A stretch of 64,000 nt of DNA from Antedon mediterranea (taxonomy: Eukaryota > Echinodermata > Crinoidea > Comatulida > Antedonidae). Location: the NCBI RefSeq assembly GCF_964355755.1, contig NC_092679.1, positions 7,936,001 through 8,000,000 of the forward strand, given 5' to 3'. The position numbers were made by a program, and so were the translations under genes. The notes beneath the pieces were generated by a model. The model did not search any database, was not told where the DNA came from, and saw nothing but the letters and a program-made list of their open reading frames with translations. Below, one piece after another: positions 1 through 14,500 of this stretch. Every line of letters begins with the position of its first letter. Position 1 is the first letter of the stretch.

Positions 1-516
1 TTGAATTTTCCGTTTACTTTAAATTTAATTAAAAGTTAAGATGACGGGGTTGGGTTTCTTGATGTCGTCTCAAATTTATTTACTGTGATTATTAATCATA
101 ATATAATTGAATTATAAAATACATTCATTTCCTATTTAATCACCTGTCATTTTTAACATATCAAGCGGTACAAAAACTACAGATATTAAATTAAAGAAGA
201 GTTTTATTTTAGAAATGTAGTGAGCTAAGAACAGTACTAAATTTACCATCAGCTCTTCAATTAAGTTTTTGATATTATATAAGGTATAACTAACTTTTGA
301 AGGTTATTATAATAAGTTTAAGAAGATTAAATGGTAACAACAACAATATATAAGGTTTTACTTTTTATTGAACCAAAAAAAATGGTAAATACCTTAGTTG
401 ACTTTTCGTTGACTGTCAACTTTTTCATTCAAACTACTGTTTGGAATAATTTTCCACTTTATAATATTTGGAACCAGATGAATTTATTTAATAATATAGG
501 GTTTAGCTTTTTTTAA
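1..516. other. AT-rich non-coding DNA, no gene recognised
   Basis: No splice-bounded conserved exon, RNA gene or repeat is recognised here. The first exon visible downstream begins with the last two bases of a split codon. So at least part of the sequence to its left is an intron of the ARHGAP11A-like gene. How much is intron cannot be told from this window. Confidence 0.4.
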
Positions 517-1025
517 AGATGTATTGTCCCTTGAAACACAAAAAATGAAGGTCAAAATATTATAAATTTAAATTGGCCATATCAAAGTAATAAAGTTATT
601 CACTTTAAGCTGAAAATTCGAGCCAAAAACAACACGTTTACATAATTAACAGGTAAATTAGTTTGATTAAATTTTGTCTGGAAAATCGTCACGAGCGAAA
701 GTAAACAAAGATTTCAAACCACCAGTATGCATTATGCATATGCTAATTAGGATTGTTTACAACTCGTCCTGGTTGAGAAGGTGTTTTCACACAGATCGCG
801 AGGAAGTTTTATGATATGCATACAGAGTAGCCAAACAAGTGCATTGCATTATGGGATATGTTTTGATTGAAAACAAAAACGTCTGTATTTCAGTTGAATT
901 ATTTTTTTTTCAACTAATTTTTGGTGAAAGTTAATAACTATTATGATACTTCAAAATAACCCACCTATTTTCGAAATCTTTTATTTTTTATTTTTTTTGG
1001 AATTCGTCAAAGGGACAATACATCT
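517..1025. mobile_element. 509-bp TTAA-flanked MITE
   Basis: The ends are near-perfect inverted repeats, AGATGTATTGTCCCTTG at the left and its complement at the right. Each is bordered by TTAA (513-516 and 1026-1029). A TTAA target duplication is typical of piggyBac- and Kolobok-type DNA transposons. The interior has no long reading frame, so it is a non-autonomous derivative. Degenerate copies of the right end (ACAATACATCTTTAA-like) appear near 38790-38866 and 49840-49912, which supports a dispersed family. Confidence 0.75.
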
Positions 1026-1029
1026 TTAA

Positions 1030-3003
1030 ACATATTTATGTTAGCAATGTATTATGGATCACTCAACTTAAGTTTAATGTGCTTTTGAAACATGTTCATA
1101 AGCCTATCCCAAGGAAGGAAATAATGATTTATTTTATACTGACTGTAATAACATTAGTAAAATAGGTTTTTTATGGGTAAGGTAATATAATATCTATTTC
1201 AAAAATACATCCTACAATTTGTTGTAAAAGTTTCTAATTGATTCAATATGAAATGAATTATTAAAGGAAGACAACTTTAGCCAAAGAGTGAAATAAGAGG
1301 AAGGAAGCCCACACAAAGTTCATTTAACATTGATTGGATATTTATATAACAATGTAAATATATCAAAACAATTAATATACTCCTATTGGAGGAAACATGT
1401 AATTTGGTAAGATACAAACCAGTGAAACTCAAATTGGCCTTGGGGTTTGCAAACTCTTTCATATACCTTGTTTATTTTTACATGTGGATAGACATTCATT
1501 TGTTAGTTTACTTTTACACTTTATTAATCATCAACTTCCAGTTAATTTTTTTTTTAAGAACCTTGAAAAAGCTTTATTGGAAATGGTATAAAATATCTGA
1601 CTCAACTTTTCCACTAGTTTTCAAGAACATTTTGAACCCATTTTGTACTATATGAGAAGTTAGCATTTCTAATATACAGTATTTAAGAATCGTTGACATT
1701 GTCAAAATGTAATACTGTTTGGAGGAGGATATTAAATTTGTCGTCATTCTTTTATTAGCCATTTTCAATACTACTACAAGTTGGGAATACATTGCATTTT
1801 TGTTACAAGAGTGATACATAAATCTGTTACTGTCAGTAAAGAAATGATACATTTATTTGTTTGTTGATTTGTGGTCTATTTCATCCTTTGTCCGGAAATA
1901 ATTTATCATACCGTCACTACTAAAGACATAAATCTTAAAAAAGAAGGCTTTTGTTTTAATCTTTTAAATCGTACAAACACAGACACAAAGTTTCATTTTC
2001 TGATATAAATATGTGATAAAAAAATAACAATTTTTCTCTGTCTGATATTAAATTATGTTCTAAATAAACAAAATATATGGAGTATACATTGGCTTATTGT
2101 TTGGGAGTTAGTATTAAGTGACTATAGATCCTTCAATTATGCCTTTTTTATGCTATTTAAATAAAGAGCAATTATATCTAAGTAGCATTAACCCACCAAT
2201 GTCTTGGGAAAACAGAATGTGGGGTTACAGCAACAGTAATGTCTGTTTATTTGAGTATCACCACCAATGAAGATTTTAGAACTGAACTTATCTAAACATC
2301 TACAGGCAGTACAACAGATGGTACTGTATGAGATGTCTAAGTAGACCCCAAGGGTGTTAATTAGGGATTTCAAATTTCCTTTTTTGGTTCATTTGCTTGA
2401 AAAGAGACATTTTAATTTATTGAGCATAAATAAATATAAAATGTTGAAGAGAGTTAGGCACCTCTATGAATGTCTTCACTTCTTATTTAAAAACTTTAGT
2501 TACATTATTGAGGTTTAATTTAATATTAAACATTACATTCCAAATAAATATATTTATTAAAGTAATTTCATTTTATGTAGTACTAGTAATTTCATCTTAT
2601 AATTTTTTGAAGTATTTTTTATTTCTTTATTCTGATATAAAATCAATAGGATAAATACACAAAAAAGTACCGAGACGGCAAACTTATTTCCATTGTATAC
2701 TTTTTTTTAGATTTTAAATTAAAAGTTTAAATAAAATTGCATATGAAAACAATGAACAGTAGTACAGGTGTGAAGAGAGAGTAGGGTACTGGGTTAATTC
2801 TATTGTGGATGATCAAATGTTGTGGTGACGTCAATATGTCTGAATGTGAATAGGAAGTGGTGAGAACGCCTAAACAGATTTTAGATGATGGTTTATTACT
2901 GATGTTTGGTTATAATTTTATTCCATCAACGAACCAACCAATAGTATTTGGTTTTGAAATGGTTTTCTATTCTGTTACAACTTGGAGAAAACCACTTTAT
3001 ACC
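1030..3003. other. AT-rich non-coding DNA
   Basis: Only short chance reading frames are present. No recognisable exon, tRNA or long repeat is seen. Presumed intron or intergenic sequence. Confidence 0.35.
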
Positions 3004-3321
3004 AGAAGAATTATAGTCTGATTGATGTCTCCTTGTATTAACGAATTGAAACTAAAATCTCAAATGATGTTTCATTCCAGCAGTTTTATGTTGATTACTA
3101 ATACAGACTACCATTACCTCCATGCTCTCTACCATACTGTACTTAATATAGCAACCCCACATTGTAATGGAACAGTCCAATCTGTAACTGCCAATGGTTG
3201 CTTATCTGTAGTTTGCTGAAATGAGATCTTATACCCTACTATCATTTGAGATTTGAGTTTCAGTTGGTTAATACATACAAGGAGATATATAACTGAACAT
3301 CAATTGGATTATAATTCTTCT
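3004..3321. repeat. 318-bp imperfect hairpin (foldback) repeat
   Basis: The left arm at about 3004-3070, beginning AGAAGAATTATA, is complementary to the right arm at about 3241-3321. The match runs for roughly 65-80 bases with small gaps. It includes the paired blocks TCTCCTTGTAT / ATACAAGGAGA and ATCTCAAATGAT / ATCATTTGAGAT. The ~170-bp loop shows weaker internal complementarity. A small foldback or MITE-type element is the likely explanation, but no clear target duplication flanks it. Confidence 0.6.
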
Positions 3322-5542
3322 AAATCAATTTGTTACTATCATTTGAATTATAAGGATAATATATAATTTCACAACAGGTAAGGTTTCATCTGCTTAATTT
3401 GTTTGATTCGCCACTTTCTTTTCACTACTTTTTAAAGCTTTTTTATTTAATGCTAGTTAATAATAAATATTCTTTTGAGATTTATTTTCACTACTGTATT
3501 TAGAATTACTGGTATTCATTAGAATTAAAAACGTAAATTTTCATCTTTGTGTGATAAATTAATTAATTGTGTTAATAAACATTTTTCTTTTTTTTGGTAA
3601 ACTCGATGAACTTATTTATCATGTTTTGCTCATTCACCCTAAAAGAGGAAAATGAAAGTTGTGTCTGGCTTTTATGAATCATGAGATCTTCCAGTTGGTT
3701 AGAAGGTTGTTGAATTTAGCACAGAATGTGTTTGTAATCAGTGATAATGTGGTTCAAATGTTACAGATTATGTATCAGGATGGATTGGATTTAAGTTTGG
3801 TTCATAGGACACTCTCTCAGATTAAGTAATGACTTACAGTACTACTAGCTTAAAAAGAGGTAATAAATAATTTGTCTGCAATCTCTATGGCAAAACAAAG
3901 CACATTGTTCAGTAGTCGTTTTTCAGAATTGCTGAATTTTGTGGCAGTTTAAGATTCTTCTAGAGAAATTAGCTGAACAAAACATATGATCTTTGTACAT
4001 TTTTAAAACATAGATTCATTAATTCATAACTAAAAAATTCTTTCATTCTTTGTAGAAATTCCTACATATATACACCAAGTATTAACTAAAAAAATTCAAC
4101 TTTAAAAATCTAACCAGTGCTTCCTGTTTTAAGTTACTTTCTTAAATTAGATTTGTTCCTTTTCTTTCTGGTTTCCTGTAATTCCAGTCACCCATTTATT
4201 TTGCTAATTACAATGTTTATTTTTAGACAATAGGGATGTTTATATGTATATTATTACTTGCGGTTTTTAAACCATACTGTACTGTATAAATTTAACCCAT
4301 CATTGTTTATAATTAAATATTTTAATTCTGCTATTTGTTTATGGAAAGTATGATGTAACTTTGAAATATGAAGTTCAACCAATCACCTATTTTAGGATTC
4401 ATATAGATAATATTAACAAAGATACTGTACAGTATTAAGATGTTCACAACAAACTCTTAACTATCAAAATATCCTCATTCATACAATGTAAAATATTTAT
4501 GTAATACATCTAAAAAAAAAAACATTTTACCCAGAAATTGAGAAAAATGCCATCCAATTATTGTTTTTAAAATTTGCAGCTAGACCTTGTTCAATGACCT
4601 CCCACCACCAGAACTATGCCAATTGCCAAATGTACACACTCAATACCTGGGTATATGAATGACATAGGCTAACAGGAATGCTTCAGAACACAAAAGAGCC
4701 ATTCAATCCAAGTAGTTCTCATCTCAACTTAGGGTTGATTAAGTTTCTTTAATTTGTAATAATATTATTGTTAATTAGTTTGTTCATTCAGCCGCCATGC
4801 GGGTTTTTTTAGCGTTTGTTGACACGAAGTAGGTGTATTCAATTGTTCCGGTACTCAACCACAGAACTACATTAAAACATTTTACATCCATGTAAATCAT
4901 GGACTGATATCATGTGGTTTATTTATTATTAAGAATAAGAGTTTCTGATGACCAGGACATATGATTGCTCACTTTAAAAAAAAAATTCCCTTTATTATGT
5001 TTTTAAGAAAATTCTTACCAATTTGTTGGTTACTCTCTTAAATAACAAAGAATCTCACAGCTCATTTCACATTCCATTGTAAAGGCTAAATTCCATGATC
5101 CTGGAAAATAACAATTCCATTATTATTATTTTAATAATCTGTTATATACCCTGGATATTTGTCTGATATGTTAACCAGATGCACCCTACATAAAGGAAAA
5201 GGTGTGAGTCATATTTGGGGTTCGTTTAGTAACTCATTCTTGTCGTATTGCTTTGCACTCAATATGATATTACTGTACTAAATTTTAAAACTTTGTTTAT
5301 ATTAAAAAAATCTGCATATTTTGTATGCATAATATTATTAAAAGATATCTTTCAAACATCTTTTATGCATATTTAATACTACAGTATTAATAGATCATTG
5401 TATTACTGCTGGTATTTTTACTGCAACTGTAATTTTCTTTTGTGACTTTGTTTCTAATCAATTTTTACAAAATTAATATCCATTGCAATCATTAAATTTA
5501 ACAGAATAACGGACATAAATTTTGTTTCTCCATTTCAAACAG
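3322..5542. other. AT-rich non-coding DNA, probably intron
   Basis: No conserved exon is recognised. It ends in a splice acceptor (ATTTCAAACAG) directly before the first recognised coding exon, so the right-hand part is intron of the ARHGAP11A-like gene. Confidence 0.4.
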
Positions 5543-8500
5543 ATTTAACTCAAGATGGTGAAACTGTATTCAAATTTAGTTCACCGTCTTTGAAATTTGC
5601 AGATGAAAGTTTCTGTGGATTTAATGCCACACCTGTGAAAACTGAAAAGTTCCTAAATTTGACTACCCCCAAAACGGCAACGCCTGGAAAAGGACGTTTG
5701 AGAAAGCTCAATCCTTTGAACTCCAAAAAATTTAAAAGGTAAGTTCAATTTTTTCTTTGATTGACATGTATTTATACCAGAAGATCCACACTGAATAACA
5801 TAATACGAGTGCAACTCCAGATTCTTCAAAACGATCAAAATGTTGAATTCTCAAAATAAATGTGTTCTGCCTATTTATTTAGAGTTACATATGTAACCTA
5901 AATCATCTTAGTTGATTCCTTTATATAAAATGTATAATAATTTTGCATAATTAGCTGAATACAATGGTAAAGCAATAAATGATATTAAATTCTACATTGT
6001 TAATGTTAAGTGGGCTTAAAATCTGGGGTTGAAATAATTCTGATATTAATATTCAAATTGTGTATTCTTGTTAATCAAAGCAAAAAGGTTTCATAATGCA
6101 AACAATATGTGTCATGGTCAATTAGTGAATAGGTAATAATGGTTTGCATATCTACAGTACTACTAGTATCTACCAATATAGGCTGTTGATGAACCTAACA
6201 TATGGCTGCTGAACCAGTACAACACTTATGTTTATTACAGTATTGCTTTTTGTGTAGTTGTAAAAAGACTGGTGTTTTGTGTTAAAATATGCTATAATAT
6301 TTAAAGATATATCCAAACAGTTATCTAACAATAAAGTGACAGTTATTGCTTGCATCACAGTTGGATGACACCATTGTTCTATTCTTGCCATTTAGTCTTC
6401 ATGCTTAATTGACGGCGCCCTAATTTGCTTAAAAATTCCAGTGTTTAAATGGATTTGTAGACAATGTTCCACCAGCCGCACGACTTTGAACTTAACAACA
6501 ATGCGTGCACCCTCCGACAGACGCCCTTTATTCCTGTACAATACATCATATTTTGTTGTTGCTTAGTTTTAATAATAGGATATGCACAAACTGTGAAAAG
6601 TACATATTTTTAGGTGATAATATAATGTCCCATTAACTGTCATTATTTGGCGCCTCACGCTGTCACTGACGTTTGTTTGGTGGTGATTCCTTTCTGATTT
6701 GTTTAAACTTTTAAGGTCTTTATGATTTTTGCAAATTCTGAATAACAGAAAAGAATAGGAAATAATAAATACTAATGGAAGCATCAGCTGTTATTACTAT
6801 TACACACGCAACTGTCTAGGATAAGCCTTTGCACTGCAAAACACATTGTTACTCATTTTGGATTTTATTGCTGCTACCAACGATCCATTATCATACTCAA
6901 AATTAGCTATATTAAACCAATCAGAGATAACTACTATACACAGATTTACTGAGGTAATCATATTTTTTGTTTACTAACAATTTAATTCCAATTGACATAT
7001 TTATGTAAATTGCTGCAATATTTATTTACTAATGAAAGTAATTGGTTACATTTTTCTGCAGCCTCTTTATACAGTTCTTTAGTACAGCAAACTGTATTAC
7101 AATATGGATGACATTATGTTTACTGTATCTAAATTTCTGTAAATTGCTGCAGTATTATTTACTAATGAAAGTAATTGGTTACATTTTTCTGCAGCCTCTT
7201 TATACAGTTCTTTAACAGTAAACTGTATTACAATATTTCTATAAATGTCAATGACATTATGTTTATCTAAATTTCTGTGATATTAATGAAAGTAACTTTT
7301 CTTTTTCAATTGTATTGTAGTCTTCCTCCTAATTTGATTAATTTATTAATACCAGTCTCTAATCTTTTAAATTGTTAATTTATATTTATTTTGAATTTTG
7401 TGATTTGATTTATGAATCCCAGATGAACAGTAATCTGTCATTTGATTAAAGTAGTATCAGGATGTCTAAAAAATAACTACATTAAAATTGAAAAGAAGCT
7501 ATTTCATGCTTGTTTTGTCTAAAACCTATCTACTACCTACTCGATTCCTTTTCAAAGTAAATTCCAATTAAATTTAAAAAGTAGTAATATTTGATGATTC
7601 AATACTGAACATTTGAAATGTATGAAAACAAGTGCGATTTTCCTGTTTTTAAAAACTGGGAAGAGTAGAGCATAATCAGACTGACTGACAGGATATTACC
7701 AATTTTACTGATTCATCAATGACCTGGGGATTTTGGATTACCTTCCCTCCCTTCAACACAAATCCATTGATGCTTTACAAGTTGCAGAATCTTGCAGATT
7801 GCAAATGGTAATTTTAATATCTGCCAGAGTGTTTTAATAATGCGTGTTGACTTTCATCTTTTTTGCTGCACTCATCAGACAATGGAGAAATAGTTTAAAT
7901 TGTGTTACTAAATTTAAGGAATTCTTTTGTTGTAAATAGATTGATGCCTTCATGGAGGTGGTGATACAAAGAAAACATCGTTTCCTTGATCAATTTAAAT
8001 TTATGTGGGAATTAAACATATCCAAAGGCCTTCTGTGTTAAACTCAACCTTCCTAATTAAACTATTACAAATTGCTACTGTATATGATGCTTGTGGACTG
8101 ATGATGATCTCAATTAAAAACAATCATTAATTTTTGTGACCTACTAGTTGTGGTATTTTGATCACATATTTCACTAATCCAAATACTCTGTACTATATTA
8201 ATTATTACTGTACATTGTACAATACAGAATGCATTGCCAGGACACTTTTAACTGATCTCTTTGATGAATTTGAATAACAACTCCCTGTAAAGAATATTTA
8301 AAAAAACAGATGAATTCTTGCCCAATTGTAGTATAGCAAGATCTATTCACAGGGTCCCAGCCAGTATTTATCATTTGAGAGATTATAATATGAATAATTT
8401 GTATTCATTTCAACATATACCATTGGATTAATATGTACACTTATTTAACCCTGTTGGCATCAAAACCAGGTTTAATGGAACCCACTTTGACAGTTTTAAC

Positions 8501-11500
8501 TAGTTGATGACAAGGTTGATAAATTGCATATTAATTTCTGTCCTTGGATGGTATTTATTTACTTTATAATTCCCTGAAGTGTTACATATATTGTGAATCT
8601 TAGTAATCATTGTTATAAACATGATTATTTACAGTATTCATGTTATGGATTTCCACAAAACTTGGTTCGCTCCAGGGCACAACAAAATGCACATGCAGCA
8701 GATCAGTCATACTAATGCCGCTTGTGATTGGTCAAATTGCTTGTGTTGATGGGAAACACAATTCAAAATTGACATGCTAACTGTATGTCACTTCTCAGGG
8801 GCTGCTTTTATACACACACTTTATACTGTTTAGTAAAATATTATTTAGCCAGTGAGCCGCCAATATTCTATTGCGTTCTGATCACTGGTCTATGTAATTG
8901 TAAATGAAGGCTGTTTTCGGGTAGATCAAAAAATGATTCTTTAAATACTGTAAAGGAATATAATGCTTTTATTAGGAAAGTACACTGCACTCTTTTAAAC
9001 TGACAACGTAAAGTTTTTGGTTAATAAAAAAGGAATTTGCTACAGTACCTACTGTTATTACTGTCCACACATTGTCTACTGTTGAATAAATGCAAAATAC
9101 AAAATGTGTTTAAGAATGATTTATCTTGAATCAAAATGTTTAAGCTGAGCTACTGTATAGCACAGTGCAATTAACATTAATAGGTAACAAGGTTGTGTAA
9201 TTTGAAATTCTGTTTATTTTTAAGATGTAATTCGTTTCAAAAATCCTTTAACATTAACAAGGACAAATTAATACAAATTAATCCAGCGATCTGACAACCA
9301 CTTTCTAGGTGAAGATTTTTACTCTAGAAGCCTGTTACTTGCCAATCAATATTTCCGAAAGACATCAACGAACAAAGTCATTCTTAATTTGGATTTCCTT
9401 AAACATCACTAAAGGACAAAGGATACTACAAATTACAATTATATCCACCTAAGAAAATGTTGATAAAGTAAAGTAGGTAAGGGTGAATAAATCAGAAAAA
9501 ACAAAATATGAAACTTAAATTGAATATTAAAATTAAAGCTTTTATGTAATATGTAATAGTGTTCAATGATTATGCTATACAGGTTCTTGCTGTTATTTGT
9601 TGTATTGAATTCTAGCAATTTAAATTAGTTCAAAATCTCAGTTCTGGTCAGTTTTATTAGAATTTTCAAATTCTTGATGCAGTCTTCATGTAATGTATAG
9701 CATTTCATTATACATTACAGTGGAATTAGTAGTCTGTTTTTAATGAAATGACTTGGTTTGTGATGCTATGTAATGTTGTAAAGGTATGCATGACTTTGAC
9801 ATTTGCAGTAATTTATAATTGTGTCACATTCCAACATGTACATTAATAGTGAATTTTTAGCTTTTAGACAAAAATTTTCTATGGAAAATGTTGATTTAGT
9901 CTGTATAATTTTTTTACCAAATGGAAAAAGAGAATTTTGTACCATAATGGATATTTTAAACATCACTATTACTGTAGACATTGACTCTGTCTTACAGTGG
10001 TTCACAGGGATTTTTATATTGAGAATTTACCTGTAGTACGATTAAATTGTTCAGGTTGTTTTTTTTACCTTTGAAATTTCACGGCCATCTTCTACAGCAG
10101 TAGCATGTTTTTTTGTATTTCGCTGAATACTTAATTCATATAGATGTATTGAATTTAAATATATATTCAGCCAAGCTTAGATATTTAAAAATATAGAAAT
10201 GAGGATAGTACAGAGGATGACGTGCTAGTGGTTAGGTGTCGATGAACTCTGGAAGCTTTATGTGTTCTAACATTCCACCCTAGCTGTTTGTACTTGTTAA
10301 TTTGTGGTTGGAAGTGGTTTACTTCACTTGTGAAACACATCATATCACTTGATTCTGGAATCTTTCAACCACAGAATAAATTGAACACAGTGACTTCAGT
10401 AAACCATTAAAATCTGTTTGTATGTAAAACTCTGACCAGTAATTGACCACTCCTTTGGATATGTGCACTCTTACCAATGCTGTCCACTCCTTAATAAAAA
10501 ATAGCTATCTGTACCTATCTGCACCCTTTTATTATCAATTCAAGCCTACCTTGTAGATTAATATTATCTAGAACTGCAGTACTTGGAATTGATAATATCC
10601 CTTTGTTTCTATAACTTTTCCATACGTTATGAAATCAGTACAAATCCAGGAAGATAGCTATCAATGCATTTCTTCCTTTATTTTGATCTTTATCCGTTTC
10701 AATCCAACCATTGCACGCAATCATTTAAATTTTATTGTCAACCAATTTCCCTAATTTCCTGTTAAGTTTCAACATTCAATTTGAAAGCCAGTTTTATCCT
10801 GTTTGTATCTTATACAGTATGCTCTGTTAAAAAATTAACAATACAATCACTTGTTATGAAATTTTATGTAACATTATTTTGTACTGTATAGTTTCAAAAC
10901 TGTTATCACTTAAAATTCATCATGCATTACTGAATGTCTGTAGATTAGGCAATTTTAAAGACAAGATCGAACTGTCATATATCTCGGGTCTATACCGAGA
11001 GTTGTTGTTGATTTTATCGAGTTATCATATCCCGAGGGCAGCAAAAATGTAATAGCTCAATTGATTAACAAGCGTGACTGTCCACACAATCTATCTTTTA
11101 AAGCTTATGTTTGACAAAGTTACGAGTTCTGTACATGAACATAATGTGTACATACTGTACACTATTCATTATTCAATCCTCTGCATATATCAGATGAACC
11201 GTTACCACCTCAGAATCGTGAGCATGTTATTATAATTTCCATTTTGTACAATTTGTTTGATGAATTGTATGTGCTTTAAGATATTAATGCCAAAATACAT
11301 TTTTTTACTGTGGTTATTCTTCAATGGTTGCACAATACTGTATATTGAATAGCTTATCTTTCCAGTACACTGGTGGTGGTTAACCACGGATTATGCTTCA
11401 CAATTTATTAGCTTGTTTTTATGAATATTGTATTAAATTAATAATAATATTGTTTACATTGCTTTATTTGGTCTTTATGAATTCATAACCCAAAGTATAA

Positions 11501-14500
11501 TGCCATATACAGGTACTGTATATGGCATTAAAATTGCAAATTAAATATCATTAAAATGTTTGGTGCTATCTTTATGAGTCTTTATAGTATACCAGGGAGT
11601 TGAACAAGTATTATTTGACATTGACAACTCCCCGTATAATTAGGTTATATGCATTGTCATGCATATAATATAACCTCTTGATTCTGTCAAAATCTTTATT
11701 TTTTATTTATTTATTCTTTCCTTAGCACTATTTTGTTCGTGAATTATCTTGATATCAGTTTCATCTATCTAAGTCAATTTTTCAGAGTATATTCCTTATG
11801 GCCAGGAATCGATGTGGTTATGTTTTCAGGGTGCGCAATCAAACATTACGCGGTCTACGCGCGATTTAACGAAATCACGTTTGTAATCATATCTTCACAA
11901 GCATGAATCACTTTTAAACAAAATTTGGTACTCATAAATTTCAGGTCATATTTCATCATATGGCAATACAATTACGTGCGTAGCGCATATAACGCATGCG
12001 TACGCGCGCTTAAAATGTTGAAAATTGTCAGAATTTATTTTCGATGAAATTAGAGTACGTTTCAGGCAATTTTAAGCGTTTAAAAAATTGCCATGAGTGC
12101 GCAGATTTTTGCACGCGCAGTGCGCGTCAAACGTTATTGCGCACTGTTTTTGTCCGATTACTGTTGTATAACCTTTCTTTAATAATATCATCATATTTTA
12201 TTCTCTTTTCAACGCGAAACAGCGTTATACGAGCACGTCAAAAGTGACAGGCTACGCACGTGTAAGTTAACAAAATGGTGAAAATATGCTAAATTTTAAA
12301 ATTAATATATATCGTTAGAACCCTCGTTAGAACACCTATTTTTTATTTAATTTTCTTGAAGTGTATGTATCATATGTATGATTTATTATGAAATTAGAAG
12401 AACAAAAGTTGATTAAGTTATCATTAATGGCATATTAAATTTAACAAAATTAATTTCGACAATCAAACAAATTATAACATTTTCTTAGGCCAAAATAACA
12501 AACTTAACATTAACTTTCTTCCTTAAGAAGTTCATATATTAAAGTTAAAAAAGTATATAGTTTGACAGTGCATCATTTTTTTTAATTTTTAAAGATGTCA
12601 TCATAGTAAAACATTATAATTCATTGCGGTATGTAATAATCTATCTGCACCAAAGTGGTTACTGCATAGTAAATACACGGAGGAATCTTTCCATAACTTT
12701 TAGTCAGTTGTGTATGGCTCGGTGGTCTTTGCTCGTGTCTATAGCATTCAAGTACCGAGTTCGAGTCTCACCTTGGGAAACCAAACAAAATAAGATTTTT
12801 TTTATTATCCGTATTGATTGTTCAATTGTATTTCTTAGTGTATAGATTATACACATGATTTATAATGAAATCTAAATAAAAACACAAATGTGGTTTATGA
12901 CATTATATACGCAGAAAGATCTTTGATCGGATTATGATACCGGCTATTGTATTTGCGTTAGTAAGATCCTATCATATATTATAAATAACTAACGATTCTG
13001 AGAAAATCAATCAATCAATATATCTTAAATCAATCAATTATCTTTATTTAAATCAATTCATATAACCTATAATTCGTCATAGTGACGAATTAAATCTAGT
13101 TTGTACTTATTTTGGGTTTTTTTTATGGTTTGTAGTCAGATTGATTATTTTGTTATACAAAACATAAAACTCATAAATTAAATAATTAATTAAGTATTTA
13201 TTTTATTTATTGAAGTAATTTTAACAAAGATTCTGTCTATAAATAAAAATGTAAATAATTCTATAAGCAATGTCCTTGTATTTACACAATTAAGGAAGCT
13301 ATCTTTCGAACATCATCCGCTTTGGTACTTGCAGTACTAATGATCTGGCTATTTTACTATTCAATTACTTAATGTTACTTGAATGTTTTCATTGCCACCC
13401 TAGGCTACAAAATATTGCTAAAAAATTGACTGATTTGTCATGAGTTTCCCTTTAAATAACAAAATAAGACGTAAAAGATGTACAAATTATTAAATTTTCT
13501 ATTATCTCATTATTGACTTATATAATTTTAGACGATGTTTCCATTAAAAAATTTTTTTAATTATAATTTCATTTTAGGTCAAGTTGATAAAACTGGGTAT
13601 TGCTAAACTGCGCAAACACTGCGCAAAAAAAAAAAAAAGTAGACTTGCCCCAAGTCTGTATTGTTTTTTATTTCTATTTATTCGTTTTTATTTCGACCGC
13701 GATTTTTGTCTGAAAATACAGACTTGTGAAACACGTATAGAAATCGATTTGCAGACCGCAAACATCCAATAAGAATGACGTAGGTTATCATACCGTATTT
13801 GGCTATATGGGGCGGGCGGTATGTAAATATGGATTTCGAATCAACCAATGATCATTTTGTTTCAAAATGAAAAAGATCGAGTACGTACAGTGCTGAATGT
13901 ACGATCGAGACTGTTGAAATATGAAATCGTGTTGCCAAGTTGTTTTGTTTATTAATTGTTTAGTCCTTAGCCTAGGCCTCCTTCGTAGGTCCTACTCAAC
14001 TCGCACGTATGACCTGCCAAATAAAACACCAATAAGGTAGGTCTACACACCACCACCGGCACACAACAGGATTCACACACAACAGACAGGGCTACACCAG
14101 TCCAGGGAGTTGTACACCACTACACAGAACAGGACAGGGTCTGGGTGGGAATTAAATCAAATTATCTCCGCGTAATATTAAATGATCCATTCAATGTTTG
14201 ATTTGCGGAGAAGCAAGACGAGTTTTCTTGGGAAAAATCCCATCAAATGTTATAAAATCATTTCTAGCCTTCAGAAACTTTCATTAATGTACCCAAGTAC
14301 ACATTGTCTAAACGCAACATAGCGCATGCGTACCTTCTTAGTTGTTGAGTCTTTGAAATTCTGAAACATGAATATTAAAACAGTGTACGAGTGAGTAGCC
14401 AATCGCATGCAGCTGAAACTAGTCAACCGGATAATCTATGCACCAAGAATTCTTAGTGTCAAACCACGTGACTTTTGCGTGTTTCCCCAGACGGAGTATC

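Noticed and set aside
3636-3828. Possible early ARHGAP11A exon
   Set aside because: A stretch looks moderately coding, but no frame between good splice sites gives RhoGAP-like residues.
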